From positions 1 through 29,911 of the forward strand of contig JAEWEG010000087.1 in assembly GCA_023389575.1 (NCBI GenBank): a stretch of 29,911 bases of DNA. The letters run 5' to 3'. Shown here in pieces: positions 7,868 through 16,177 of the stretch (positions are counted from its first letter, which is position 1; every line of letters begins with the position of its first letter). The position numbers were made by a program, and so were the translations under genes. A model generated the notes under the pieces. That model worked only from the letters and a program-made list of their open reading frames with translations, made no database searches and had not been told where the DNA came from. Source of the DNA: Chloroflexota bacterium (GTDB lineage: Bacteria; Chloroflexota; Chloroflexia; Thermomicrobiales; UBA6265).

Positions 7868-8689
7868 TCAGGCGACCGTCGCGCCGAAGACCTCCTGAAC
7901 CAGTTCGTGCTCGATATCCAGGCAGGCCCATTCGTCGTCATCCGGGCCGTCGTAGATCAGCGCCAGCGGACCATCGAACCCGGCGTCCTTGAGTACCTGG
8001 AGCGACTTGCGGTAGTCCTCGCTGTCGGGCCCATCCGCGGTGAACCTGCACTTGGCGTGGCAGGTTTCGGCCAGGGGCGCGATGCGGGCGAGTTGCTCGT
8101 ACTTGTCCGCATCGCTCCAGTTGCCGAGGTCGATCAGCAGGCCCACCGAATCACCGGCCTGGGCGAGCACGTCGAGCACCACATCGGCGTCGCGCATGGT
8201 GGTCCACCAGTTTTCGGTGACCACCCGCACCCCAGGGTGCCCCTCGGCCAGCCGCGCCAGTCGTGTGGCGCTGGCGCTGACCACGTCCGGCGTGGGTTCG
8301 GCCTTGCCAGCACCAACCCGGGCCCGGCGCGCTCCGAGGGCGACGGCTGTCTCGAGCCAATCGCCGATCCACGCCTCCACGCCATCGGCGTCCTCGCTGG
8401 TCAGGTCGCCATCGTCGATCAGCAACACGTCGAGCTCGATGCCCGCCGCCTCCATGGCGGCGCGGAACTCGCTGGTGTAGCTGGGGGAGCGGTCCGGCAG
8501 GTGGAAGTGGCACAGGTGGAGGGTGTCGTAGCCGTGGTCCCGCAGCGCCGCCGGCAGGTCAAGCAGCGGAAGGCCACCGGCCTGGGCGGATTGATCGATG
8601 AACGGTCCACCGCCGAACGCGGAGTCTGGACCGGCGAAACGGCCGAGTGTGCGATGGAGTGACCAGCTCGATACAGCGCGGGTTGCCAA
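7868..8689 (-). CDS. Sugar phosphate isomerase/epimerase-like TIM-barrel protein
   Basis: 273-aa protein of the xylose-isomerase-like/AP-endonuclease-2 TIM barrel family. The start is taken as TTG at 8689: AAGGAG lies at 8701-8696 with six bases between, and the protein then begins ATRAVSSWSLHRTLG, as expected for the first barrel strand. An ATG at 8728 has no ribosome site. Likely metal ligands are E159 (VVTEN), D187 (LIDLGN) and H211 (TCHAK). The last acidic ligand of the family, normally in an IEY motif, appears replaced in LALIYDG (residues 242-248), so metal binding may differ. A role in sugar or sugar-acid metabolism fits the window but is not proven. Confidence 0.82.
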   Translation of the reverse strand: MATRAVSSWSLHRTLGRFAGPDSAFGGGPFIDQSAQAGGLPLLDLPAALRDHGYDTLHLCHFHLPDRSPSYTSEFRAAMEAAGIELDVLLIDDGDLTSEDADGVEAWIGDWLETAVALGARRARVGAGKAEPTPDVVSASATRLARLAEGHPGVRVVTENWWTTMRDADVVLDVLAQAGDSVGLLIDLGNWSDADKYEQLARIAPLAETCHAKCRFTADGPDSEDYRKSLQVLKDAGFDGPLALIYDGPDDDEWACLDIEHELVQEVFGATVA

Positions 8690-8728
8690 TGGGTGCTCCT
8701 TGTCTGGGTTCGGGACGCCAGGTGGCAT

Positions 8729-8772
8729 CGCCAGCGTCACGCTATGGTATCGCCAATCGACGCGCGCTGGCG
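8729..8772. repeat. 8-bp inverted repeat upstream of the TIM-barrel gene
   Basis: CGCCAGCG (8729-8736) and CGCTGGCG (8765-8772) face each other across 28 bases in the 190-base gap between the TIM-barrel start and the stop of the next gene. It could be an operator or the end of the preceding - strand operon; there is no T-run. Confidence 0.3.
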
Positions 8773-8879
8773 GTGCCGAAGCGATTGAATGAGTCCGGCA
8801 TGCTCCATACACCGCTCGCATCGAGAGGCTGTCCCTGACCCCGCCGAAGTCGAACATCATGCACGCACGGAACGTCACC

Positions 8880-9314
8880 TCAGGCGTCATGTCGCACGGA
8901 GGTTTCCGGTGGAAGTTGCACCAGCAGCGGAGTCGTACCGATCACCCGGTCTCGATACCGGACTCGCAGGACATATACTCCTGGCTCGTCACTGAGCATT
9001 GACTGCCCCACCAGATGACGTCCCGCCCTGAGCGGCCCCGTGATGTGCGTCTCCATCGAGTGCGGAGCGGTGGACCGCCCGGATGGCGCGGTCGATATCA
9101 TCTCGATCGTCGCGCTCTCCCCATCCGACTCCGGGAAACCGTACAACTGGCAAAAGACGGTCAGGTCCGCCTTCCGCGGCAAGGGAATGGTGAGCGTATG
9201 AATGAGCCGGGGAAGATGGCCGTCTCCGGCACCTGCTCGATCGGCGGTGGAGCAGTAGGCGAGGACGCTCACCCATGGACCTCCGGGTGGAATCGCGACG
9301 TGATGATTCGTCAT
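8880..9314 (-). CDS. Small conserved-type hypothetical protein, beta-rich (DUF6941-like)
   Basis: 144-aa protein with no recognised catalytic motif. The start at 9314 has AGGGAG eight bases upstream. The sequence alternates short hydrophobic strands (ADLTVFCQLYGFP, ATIEMIS, VYVLRVRYRD) with the end TTPLLVQLP. This pattern recalls the DUF6941-type immunoglobulin-like small proteins, a family I know only as uncharacterised; the match is by eye. It lies 56 bases after the ketosynthase gene on the same strand and may be the last gene of that operon. Confidence 0.6.
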   Translation of the reverse strand: MTNHHVAIPPGGPWVSVLAYCSTADRAGAGDGHLPRLIHTLTIPLPRKADLTVFCQLYGFPESDGESATIEMISTAPSGRSTAPHSMETHITGPLRAGRHLVGQSMLSDEPGVYVLRVRYRDRVIGTTPLLVQLPPETSVRHDA

Positions 9315-9370
9315 CGGCCATGCTCCCTGTCGATCCCGGACCTCTCCAATCCATGCGGTTGCATGTCCGA

Positions 9371-10603
9371 TCATACCGCCCGCATCGCCAGGCTGGCGTT
9401 GATGCCCCCGAATCCGAACGCGTTGCAAAGCAGGGTCGATACCTGCTGGTCCCGCCCTCCCGGCGAAATAACGTCCAGGTCGCAGGCGGGATCCTTGGAG
9501 ATCAGATTGGCGGTCCCTGGCAAATGCCCTCGCTGAAGGGCCAGCGCGCAGATCGCCGTCTCCATCGCCCCGGTTGCCCCCAGCGCGTGCCCGTGCAATC
9601 CCTTCGTGCCGCTGACGGAGACCCGATCCGCATGGTCGCCCAGCGCGATGCGGATCGCCCGGCACTCGGTCGAGTCGTTGAGCACCGTCGACGATCCGTG
9701 GGCGTTGACGTAGTCGATCTCCTTGGGAGCCAGGCCGGCGTCGTCGATCGCGGCCGTCATCGCCCCGGCGGCGTGCGTCCCATCCGGATGTGGCGCGGTC
9801 ATGTGATGGGCATCCATCGTCGTGCCATAGCCAATGAGTTCTGCATAGACGCGGGCCCCGCGCGCCTCGGCGTGGTCGAACGACTCCAGCACGAGTACGC
9901 ACGCCCCTTCGGCGATCACGAAGCCATCGCGCTCGTCATCGAAGGGCCGGCTGGACGTCGCGGGGTCGTCGTTCCGGGTACTCAACACCCGGATCATGCT
10001 GAACGCCCCGAAGGTCAGCGGCGCGAGCGGCGCCTCGGCGCCCCCGGCCAGCATCACCGGCGCCTGGCCATCCCGAATCAGCCGCGCGGCCTCCCCGATC
10101 GCGATCAGCCCAGCCGCGCAGGAGTTGCCATTGCCAAGCGAGGGACCGTGCAGGCCAAACTCGATGGCGATGTTCGAGGACGCCGCTCCACCGAAGACCG
10201 ACAGCGCGATGAGCGGGTTCACGTGTTGCGGGCCATCGCGAACGAAGGTTTCGTGCTGCTCCTCGCCAAAAGCCACGCCACCAAGCGCCGACCCGATGTA
10301 CACCCCTGCCCCCGCCTCCGACACGCAGGCGGGCGTCAGACCCGCGTCCTCCAGCGCCATCTGGGCGCTGACCAGCGCGAACTGCGAGAAGCGGTCGAGG
10401 CGCCTGGCTCGCTTCGGCGTCATGTACTGGAGGGGATCGAAGTCGACCTCGGCGGCGACCTGACTGGAGAGCGCCGACGCGTCGAATCGGGTGATCGTGC
10501 GCACGGCGGACTCACCGTCGCGGACGCCTCGCCAGAGGTCCTCGACACCGGTGCCGATGGGGGTGATGGCGCCAATGCCGGTGATGGCTACGCGATGCTT
10601 CAA
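9371..10603 (-). CDS. Beta-ketoacyl synthase, FabF (KAS II) type
   Basis: 410-aa condensing enzyme that would join an acyl group to a malonyl unit on a carrier protein. The Cys-His-His triad is complete: C162 in NSCAAG, H302 in NAHGSS and H339 in LHGHALG, with K334 in GTKG. Spacing equals that of E. coli FabF (C163, H303, K335, H340), with the C-terminal loop GFGGINA at 397-403. The start is TTG at 10603, overlapping the TGA of the SRPBCC gene as TTGA, with AAGGG seven bases upstream. Details differ from housekeeping FabF (NSCAAG instead of the usual TACA-type loop). No acyl carrier protein, FabG or FabD is nearby. Its operon context suggests a dedicated secondary pathway. Confidence 0.92.
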   Translation of the reverse strand: MKHRVAITGIGAITPIGTGVEDLWRGVRDGESAVRTITRFDASALSSQVAAEVDFDPLQYMTPKRARRLDRFSQFALVSAQMALEDAGLTPACVSEAGAGVYIGSALGGVAFGEEQHETFVRDGPQHVNPLIALSVFGGAASSNIAIEFGLHGPSLGNGNSCAAGLIAIGEAARLIRDGQAPVMLAGGAEAPLAPLTFGAFSMIRVLSTRNDDPATSSRPFDDERDGFVIAEGACVLVLESFDHAEARGARVYAELIGYGTTMDAHHMTAPHPDGTHAAGAMTAAIDDAGLAPKEIDYVNAHGSSTVLNDSTECRAIRIALGDHADRVSVSGTKGLHGHALGATGAMETAICALALQRGHLPGTANLISKDPACDLDVISPGGRDQQVSTLLCNAFGFGGINASLAMRAV

Positions 10604-11082
10604 GTTCGGACCCTTCCGGTCGGATCGAATCGGGGATCGCGGTCTTCCACGATCGCCTTGATGGTGTTGAGGGTGCGGCCAGCGATGGCTTCCACGAAGT
10701 GAGGCCCGATGACGTGGTCCGCCACGACGTTGCCCACCACCGGCCAGGGAGGCGTGAAATCATGGTCGATCGTGACCGCCACCCCGTTTGGACCGGGGGC
10801 GAAGGTCCAGGCCACGATCATGCCCTTGGTGACACCGCCAATGTGGCGGAAATGGATGATCGGTGTCGGGCCGTCGCGCTCGACATCCTGCACGGCCCGC
10901 CATTTCACCGGCCACCGTCCGCGCCGGGCGGCCATCTCCACCGTCTTGTGGTCACCACCTCCCTCCAGCAAGGTGACCCACCGGTAGTGAGGCAGGATTT
11001 CCGGCCAGCGCTCGGTATCCGCCGCCAGCGCCACGATGTTGTCCAGTTCTCCAGCCATGGTGACGGTGTTTCCGGTTTTCAC
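10600..11082 (-). CDS. SRPBCC-fold protein (polyketide cyclase/aromatase-like)
   Basis: 160-aa START/Bet v1-like protein of the Polyketide_cyc2 type. The N-terminal helix and grip pattern are visible in ALAADTERWPEILPHYRWV (residues 18-36), followed by alternating strands and a C-terminal helix VEAIAGRTLNTIKAI. These proteins bind hydrophobic ligands, and several fold and dehydrate nascent aromatic polyketides. The GTG start at 11082 has GGGAGG six bases upstream, and that site overlaps the stop of the flavoenzyme gene. The stop overlaps the ketosynthase start by four bases. This coupling makes a joint role with the ketosynthase likely. Confidence 0.82.
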   Translation of the reverse strand: MKTGNTVTMAGELDNIVALAADTERWPEILPHYRWVTLLEGGGDHKTVEMAARRGRWPVKWRAVQDVERDGPTPIIHFRHIGGVTKGMIVAWTFAPGPNGVAVTIDHDFTPPWPVVGNVVADHVIGPHFVEAIAGRTLNTIKAIVEDRDPRFDPTGRVRT

Positions 11083-11094
11083 GATGTACCTCCC

Positions 11095-12315
11095 TCAAGG
11101 TCGAAGCAGCCTGACCAGGAACACTGGCGAAAGCGCCTGCGTGGCCGGCCGGAAATTGCCGAGCACCCCGCTCAGCACCAGGCCGAGGTCTTCCCGGCGA
11201 GCCAGCCGGTCCGTTACGTAATTCATGAGTGGCGGTGAATTGATGAATCCCTGGACGATCCAGCTAACCTGTCGTTTCGCGGTGAATGTCCGCCGCCGCG
11301 CCAGCCGGTACGGATCAAGCCCCCGGCTGGAGGTATCCCCGGCGAGCAGGGCGGCGCTTGCCACCGGGGCCGCGAGGGTCGCGCCCTTCAGGGCATCGTA
11401 AATACCCTCGCCGGCGAAGGGGTCGAGGAAGGAGGAGGCATCCCCGACCAGTAGGTACCCGTCGCCGGATGTCCGTCGCGCGCGGTGGGCCATCGAGCCC
11501 ACCCCCCGGATGCCGCCCACGCGCGTGGCGCCCTCCAGCTTGCGGGCGATGCCGGGAATGGCCTCGATCGACGTCTGGAAAAAGTCCTCGATCGACCCCG
11601 ACCGCCCTTCGACCGCCCTGGTACTGGAGACGAGCGTGAGATTCACCAGCCCGTCCTCAAGAATCGCGAGGCCGCCATACAGGCCGTGCCCAATGTGCAT
11701 CTCGCCGTACCGATCGAGCCCCGAGACCCCACGATAGTGCGCGGTCAATCCGGTTTTACGGAGAAACGGAACAGGTGTATCGAGATCGAGGCGCCTGCTC
11801 ACCACCGAGTGGTGTCCGTCTGCGCCAATCACCAGCGACGACCGGAGAACTCCCCGGACGCCGTCGATCGTCGCCTCGACGCCACGCACCCGGCCCTCTT
11901 CCTGGATCACGTCACGCACGTGGGCTCGCTCGATCACCTCCACGCCCGCGTCTTTCGCCCGTTCGAGCAGGATGTGGTCGAAGCGATGGCGCGAGAGACC
12001 CAGGGCGGCGCGCCCGGGTTCGGCCCGGGCGTAGTTCGCCGTGAACCGCTCGCCGTTGGGGGCATGGACGATCATCGCGTCCATCCGGTCCGCTCCGGCG
12101 CGCATCATCTCGTCCAGCACGCCGAGCCGTTCCAGCAATGGGGCGCCCGAGGGATTGATGTACTCGGAGCAGGCCTTGTGGCGCGGGAATCGCGCCTTGT
12201 CGAGCAGCGTGACGCGATGCCCAGCCTCCGCGAGCAGGATCGCCGTGGCGCTCCCGGCTGGCCCACCGCCGACCACGATCACCTCGGCGTCCCGGGTGGA
12301 TGCGGTTCCGCTCAC
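11095..12315 (-). CDS. FAD-dependent oxidoreductase, geranylgeranyl reductase family
   Basis: 406-aa flavoprotein. It has the dinucleotide motif VVGGGPAGSA (14-23), DKARFPRHKACSE (39-51, the GGR-type FPRxKxC segment), a GADGHHS motif (165-171) and the second FAD motif LLVGDASSFLDPFAGEGI (288-305). Members reduce prenyl double bonds or hydroxylate aromatic rings. The GTG at 12315 is chosen because GGAGG lies seven bases upstream and the codon overlaps the methyltransferase stop as GTGA. The open frame extends about 105 codons further, but that part is antisense-like and overlaps the methyltransferase. The upstream prenyltransferase makes prenyl reduction or ring oxidation plausible. Confidence 0.9.
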   Translation of the reverse strand: MSGTASTRDAEVIVVGGGPAGSATAILLAEAGHRVTLLDKARFPRHKACSEYINPSGAPLLERLGVLDEMMRAGADRMDAMIVHAPNGERFTANYARAEPGRAALGLSRHRFDHILLERAKDAGVEVIERAHVRDVIQEEGRVRGVEATIDGVRGVLRSSLVIGADGHHSVVSRRLDLDTPVPFLRKTGLTAHYRGVSGLDRYGEMHIGHGLYGGLAILEDGLVNLTLVSSTRAVEGRSGSIEDFFQTSIEAIPGIARKLEGATRVGGIRGVGSMAHRARRTSGDGYLLVGDASSFLDPFAGEGIYDALKGATLAAPVASAALLAGDTSSRGLDPYRLARRRTFTAKRQVSWIVQGFINSPPLMNYVTDRLARREDLGLVLSGVLGNFRPATQALSPVFLVRLLRP

Positions 12316-13133
12316 TGGCGCCCCTCCGCCCTGAATACCGCCGCCATCCTGAACCAGGGGTGCGTGGAGATCGTGGCCCCATAGATACCGGCCAGTCGGA
12401 GCAATTCCCCGAGTTCCGCCAGGGTGTAGGCCCGCCGCACCGAGAGCGGGGCATCGTTGCGGGTGAGCCGGTTCCGGGTGGTGACCCGCGACGCCAGCCA
12501 GGCGGCGGCGAAACCGAGCCGCCCCCGCTTGAGGTCGTTCAGGATGAAACCTCTCCCGCCCAGTCGATGCATCTCTCGTAGGACCTGAACGGCGGTATCC
12601 GGGTCGAAGTGGTGGAGCGCCAGCGAACACAGCACGATATCGACGTGCTTGTCGGGCAAATCCACCGCCCTCGCGTCAAGCTGTCGCACTGAGATCTCCG
12701 GAAAGCCCGCGGATTTCTCGCGCGCAAGGTCGAGCATGTCCGGGGTGTTGTCGCTCGCGATCACCGTCACATCCAGTCCTTTCCGCCGGGCCCAGCGCAC
12801 GATGGCGACCGGGATATCGGCGGAGCCGGTGGCGAGGTCGAGGATGGTGACCGGCTGGCCAACCGGGGGAAGCAGGGAGGGCAGGTGGCGCAGGATGATG
12901 GCGGTGCCGCCGAGCAACCCGTTGACGCGTTCGATATCGCGGAAATTCTCCGCCAGTTCCGACTTGTTCTCGATCGGCTCGTCCATCAATTCGCCCTGCT
13001 CGCTGCGCGGCATGGGCGAGCCCAGGCGTTCGGTGAATGCGGAGACGATGGGGCGAGTGTCTGGCACGCGGCGGTTGCTCCTGCGAGTGAGCGGGAAGTA
13101 TACGGCGCGGTCCTCCACCATGCGGGCCCTCAT
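12312..13133 (-). CDS. Class I SAM-dependent methyltransferase
   Basis: 273-aa methyltransferase with motif I ILDLATGSAD at residues 97-106, an acidic strand-2 end (VIASDNTPDM) and a post-I/II region DIVLCSLALHHF. The C-terminal half (RLTRNDAPLSVRRAYTLAEL) is characteristic of the methyltransferases found beside geranylgeranyl-reductase-like flavoenzymes in polyketide gene clusters (by recall of the family). The ATG at 13133 forms an ATGA overlap with the prenyltransferase stop; an ATG at 13121 has a GAGGG site five bases upstream and is nearly as good, and one at 13013 would remove a variable N-terminus. The likely substrate is the pathway's aromatic or quinone ring. Confidence 0.87.
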   Translation of the reverse strand: MRARMVEDRAVYFPLTRRSNRRVPDTRPIVSAFTERLGSPMPRSEQGELMDEPIENKSELAENFRDIERVNGLLGGTAIILRHLPSLLPPVGQPVTILDLATGSADIPVAIVRWARRKGLDVTVIASDNTPDMLDLAREKSAGFPEISVRQLDARAVDLPDKHVDIVLCSLALHHFDPDTAVQVLREMHRLGGRGFILNDLKRGRLGFAAAWLASRVTTRNRLTRNDAPLSVRRAYTLAELGELLRLAGIYGATISTHPWFRMAAVFRAEGRQ

Positions 13134-13999
13134 GCCCCGATCAGGGCCAGCGCCCAGCCGATGCCCATCACCACCGCGCCCACCGCCACGCACGGAAAGC
13201 AGGCCAGCGCGCCCGCCCGCGCGTTCCTCGCCCAGATGGCCGCGTTGACCGCGATCAGCGCGCCTGTCACCACCGCCGCGAACCAGACCCACCGCGGGGA
13301 ATCCGTCAGCCAGGGGGCCAGCGCCGCCGCGATCACCGCGGCGAGCCCCAGTGCTCCCCAACAGGCGAACCGGGCCCGCCGGGCTCCCAGCGCCACCGCC
13401 AGGGTACGCACGTCTCCCCGGGCGTCCGCCTCCACGTCCGGGATCGACTGGGCGATCTGGACCGCGATCACCGCCGCGGCCCCAATCGGGTAAATGGCGA
13501 ACAGGCTGGGATCGACCTCGCTCAACGCCAGCCATACCCAGATCGGCAGCAGCGGTAACGCGATCAGGTAGGGCACCCACGACCAGATCGTTCGCTTGAA
13601 CCACACGCTGTAGGCGATTCCCACGCCTGTCCCCAGCGCGCAGACCAGGAACACCGGCACGCTGAACGTCAGGCTGGCGATTGCCATAACCACGAGTCCG
13701 GCGATCGTTATCAACCATGCGCCACGAACCGAGACCAGTCCGGCCGGGATCGGTTTGGTGGGCTTAGTCCGGGCATCGAGGTCCGCGTCCACGATCTCGT
13801 TGACCGCCCCAACCGCCACCTGGCCGCCGAACATGGCGAGCAGCAACCACCCCATCGCGCCTCCCCCTGGCCAGCCACGCGCGGCGATCAGGGCGAAGGC
13901 GGCCGTCGCCGCCATCACCACGATGATCGGCACCGCGTGAGGCAACACCAGGTAGCCACGGACGACCTCGCGAGTCGACGGCCGGGCGGCCTGGGTCAT
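13130..13999 (-). CDS. UbiA-family prenyltransferase
   Basis: 289-aa polytopic membrane enzyme that attaches an isoprenoid chain to an acceptor. Both Asp-rich motifs are visible: N67-D71-D75 in NEIVDADLD, and D188-D192-D196 in PDVEADARGD, as in UbiA, MenA and chlorophyll synthase types. About nine hydrophobic segments lie between and after them. The ATG at 13999 has GAGAGGA six bases upstream. It is the first gene of the coupled operon; its stop overlaps the methyltransferase start. Acceptor and chain length are not readable from sequence. A housekeeping menaquinone MenA role is less likely because no other men gene is here. Confidence 0.92.
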   Translation of the reverse strand: MTQAARPSTREVVRGYLVLPHAVPIIVVMAATAAFALIAARGWPGGGAMGWLLLAMFGGQVAVGAVNEIVDADLDARTKPTKPIPAGLVSVRGAWLITIAGLVVMAIASLTFSVPVFLVCALGTGVGIAYSVWFKRTIWSWVPYLIALPLLPIWVWLALSEVDPSLFAIYPIGAAAVIAVQIAQSIPDVEADARGDVRTLAVALGARRARFACWGALGLAAVIAAALAPWLTDSPRWVWFAAVVTGALIAVNAAIWARNARAGALACFPCVAVGAVVMGIGWALALIGA

Positions 14000-14083
14000 G
14001 GACCATCCTCTCGCCCGGGGCTGGGCCACGCCCGTACGGGCGCGGATCGGTGGATGGACATCTCCCGGCACCCCCTATACAGT

Positions 14084-14113
14084 CACCGCCCGGACATTGC
14101 TGTCCGAGCGGTG
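14084..14113 (-). terminator. Strong hairpin between the 73-aa gene and the prenyltransferase operon
   Basis: CACCGCCCGGACA (14084-14096) pairs with TGTCCGAGCGGTG (14101-14113), 12 of 13 positions, around the loop TTGC. On the - strand it begins 24 bases after the stop of the 73-aa gene. There is no U-tract, but its place fits termination of that gene ahead of the prenyltransferase operon. Confidence 0.45.
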
Positions 14114-14137
14114 GAGGTAGACGTTCGCGTGGTGAGA

Positions 14138-14359
14138 TCAGCTGCCTTGCGAGAGTCGCTGTGCAAGCAACTCCTTGGCCTTGCCCGCCAACGCTCGCTG
14201 CTGTTCCATGGCGCCATTCAGGAGTTCCACCAGCTCGGTATCGCCATTTTCCTCCGCGTCCCGGAGGTACGTATGATACGTATCCACCGCCTGGAGACCG
14301 TGATAGATGACGCTGATCAGGTTATAGGTGGTATCCGTGGTCGTCTGCTGATCGCTCAT
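14138..14359 (-). CDS. Small helical protein of unknown function (73 aa)
   Basis: 73-aa acidic, almost wholly helical protein. The ATG at 14359 has AGGAGG nine bases upstream. It begins SDQQTTTDTTYNLISVIYHGLQAVDTY and ends AKELLAQRLSQ, the pattern of a two-helix bundle with a conserved tyrosine/histidine-rich first helix. I recall similar small proteins near PRC-barrel and YsnF genes in Chloroflexota and cyanobacteria, without a known function. It is divergent from the DUF2382 gene at 14623, with which it may share a stress response. Confidence 0.72.
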   Translation of the reverse strand: MSDQQTTTDTTYNLISVIYHGLQAVDTYHTYLRDAEENGDTELVELLNGAMEQQRALAGKAKELLAQRLSQGS

Positions 14360-14622
14360 GTCACCGAACCTCCTGTGTGTCCCGGCGAAATGTGAAGAAC
14401 CCACAGGATACATCACCAGCCAACCGCCTGTCGGAACCGCCCGCCGCGCAGGAACGGATCGAGAGCGGCCGATGCCCGCTCGTCCATCGACCAATACCAG
14501 CCGTCCTCCAGGGGTGGCCGGGCGGTCGTGGGAACGCCTATGCTGGGCCGATCATCCGGGCGATCGATCGTTTCCCGTGGCCGCCAGCACGCTCGCGGCC
14601 GCGCACCGAAGGGCAATTCCCC

Positions 14623-15123
14623 ATGCCAGCCTCATCCCATCCCCAGCATCAGCATCCGGAGGAAGGTGACCTCCACACCGGCGCCGAACCCGAACATGGC
14701 GACGAGTCGATCCGCGTGCCGCTCACCGAGGAAACCCTCCAGGCACGGATCGTCGATCGGGACCGAGGCGCGCTCAGGATTCACCGGCGAGTGGAAACCG
14801 ACCCAATCCAGACCTCCGTCGACCTTCGCCAGGACCGCTACGCGGTTGACCGGGTCGAGGTCAACGAACTGGCCACCGAGCGACGCGACCCCTGGTATGA
14901 GGGCGACACGCTGATGATTCCGGTGTACGAGGAGGTGCTGGTCACCGAAACGCGGCTCATGCTGCGGGAAATCATCCACCTGCGGAACGAGGAAGAGATC
15001 GAGCAGGTCAACCTCCGGGGAACGCTCCGGCGCGATGTCGTCGATATCGAACGGCGCGACAGCCAGGGCCGGGTTTCCCAGCTGGAGACGCCCCTGGAAA
15101 ACGCTGATTCCGCGCCGGAATAG
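14623..15123 (+). CDS. DUF2382 (YsnF/AvaK-domain) stress protein
   Basis: 166-aa soluble, highly charged protein. One DUF2382 domain covers most of it, with the repeated pattern of short beta strands: IRVPLTEETLQARI, then VDRVEVNELATERRDPWYEGDTLMIPVYEEVLV and RLMLREIIHLR. YsnF-type proteins are linked to general stress responses; the biochemical role is unknown. The ATG at 14623 starts just before the domain with AAGGG nine bases upstream. The upstream frame is open but lacks family features. It is paired with a longer relative 263 bases downstream. Confidence 0.8.
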   Translation: MPASSHPQHQHPEEGDLHTGAEPEHGDESIRVPLTEETLQARIVDRDRGALRIHRRVETDPIQTSVDLRQDRYAVDRVEVNELATERRDPWYEGDTLMIPVYEEVLVTETRLMLREIIHLRNEEEIEQVNLRGTLRRDVVDIERRDSQGRVSQLETPLENADSAPE

Positions 15124-15386
15124 CGTTGGAACCGGGTGATTCCGAGACTGGGCTCGATGCCCGCCAACACCACCCATGGTGGCACGACGCGCCTCCTCCC
15201 TGGACCATGCACTCCCTGAATAGTCACCGTTGACGATAGGCAGACTGCCTTGAGGTCCCTATGGTTGGTATCTGGACGCGACCATCTCCAAGGATGTGGT
15301 TGGCGCTTCCAGCCTTACGGGACCCAGTCATGCCGTTGGCGCATCCGCCGCCGGCAATGACGAACCCCCAAACAAAGGGAGACCAC

Positions 15387-16166
15387 ATGCAGAACGACAC
15401 CCGCACACTGAACATCACCCACGGCATGGATGTCATCGGCGCCGACGGCGACAAGATCGGCGAAGTATCCGGCGTTGAAGGTGAGTACATGGTTGTCGTC
15501 AAGGGCTTCTTCTTCCCGAGCGACCACTACATTCCATTCAGCGCGGTCAGCGATGTGGACGAGAAGGTCTACCTCAACGTGACGAAGGACGCGGCGCTGA
15601 ACCAGGGATGGGACACCGTTCCGGAAACCACCACCGCCCCCTACGGCACCGACCAGGCGACCGCCGCCCAGGGCGACCTGGCGACCGATACCTCGTACGA
15701 GGACGCAACGGTCGACGACACCGCGCTCCGCGATGAGACGTTGGTTGCCGAAACAGCCGACGCCGACACGCTGCGCGTTGAACTCACCGAGGAAGAACTG
15801 TCCGCCAGAACGCGCGAGGTCGAGCGCGGAGCGGTCCATGTCGACAAGGTCGTCACGGAGGAGCAGCAGAGCATTGATGTTCCGGTGACCGAGGAGCGCG
15901 TGACGATCAACCGCCGGACAGTCGACCGCGACGTGGCGCCAGGCGACGCGGCGTTCGAGGAAGGCAGCATCGACGTACCCCTCCGTGGCGAAGAGGTCGA
16001 GGTCGAGAAGCGGGCCCGGGTTCGCGAGGAGATCGAGATCGGCAAGGAGCAGGTGACAACATCCGAGCGGGTAACGGATACCGTACGCCGCGAGGACGCC
16101 CGCATCACCGATGACACCGAGACGGTAGTCGACGAGGTGGATGAGGCGAACCGTCCGCTTCGCTAA
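15387..16166 (+). CDS. PRC-barrel plus DUF2382 (YsnF) stress protein
   Basis: 259-aa acidic protein. An N-terminal PRC-barrel spans about residues 10-75 (GMDVIGADGDKIGEVSGVEG, then FFFPSDHYIPFSAV). A low-complexity acidic Thr/Asp linker follows (residues 78-148). The C-terminal DUF2382 domain (about 148-255) has the repeats RVELTEEELSARTREVERG, IDVPVTEERVTINRR and IDVPLRGEEVEVEKRARV. This is the standard layout of the family, tied to stress tolerance. The ATG at 15387 has AAAGGGAG five bases upstream. The N-terminal barrel may anchor it to membrane or partner proteins; this is inference. Confidence 0.88.
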   Translation: MQNDTRTLNITHGMDVIGADGDKIGEVSGVEGEYMVVVKGFFFPSDHYIPFSAVSDVDEKVYLNVTKDAALNQGWDTVPETTTAPYGTDQATAAQGDLATDTSYEDATVDDTALRDETLVAETADADTLRVELTEEELSARTREVERGAVHVDKVVTEEQQSIDVPVTEERVTINRRTVDRDVAPGDAAFEEGSIDVPLRGEEVEVEKRARVREEIEIGKEQVTTSERVTDTVRREDARITDDTETVVDEVDEANRPLR

Positions 16167-16177
16167 CGAACAGGATC

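Noticed and set aside
12316..12630. N-terminal extension of the flavoenzyme frame
   Set aside because: Overlaps the methyltransferase; the GTG at 12315 with GGAGG gives the FAD domain at the right distance.
13134..13718. N-terminal extension of the methyltransferase frame
   Set aside because: It overlaps the prenyltransferase gene fully and its product is Gly/Arg-rich; the ATGA overlap marks the proper start.
15230..15265. TTGACG with a downstream TATGGT before the PRC-barrel gene
   Set aside because: The spacing is 24 bases, too long for a normal sigma-70 promoter.
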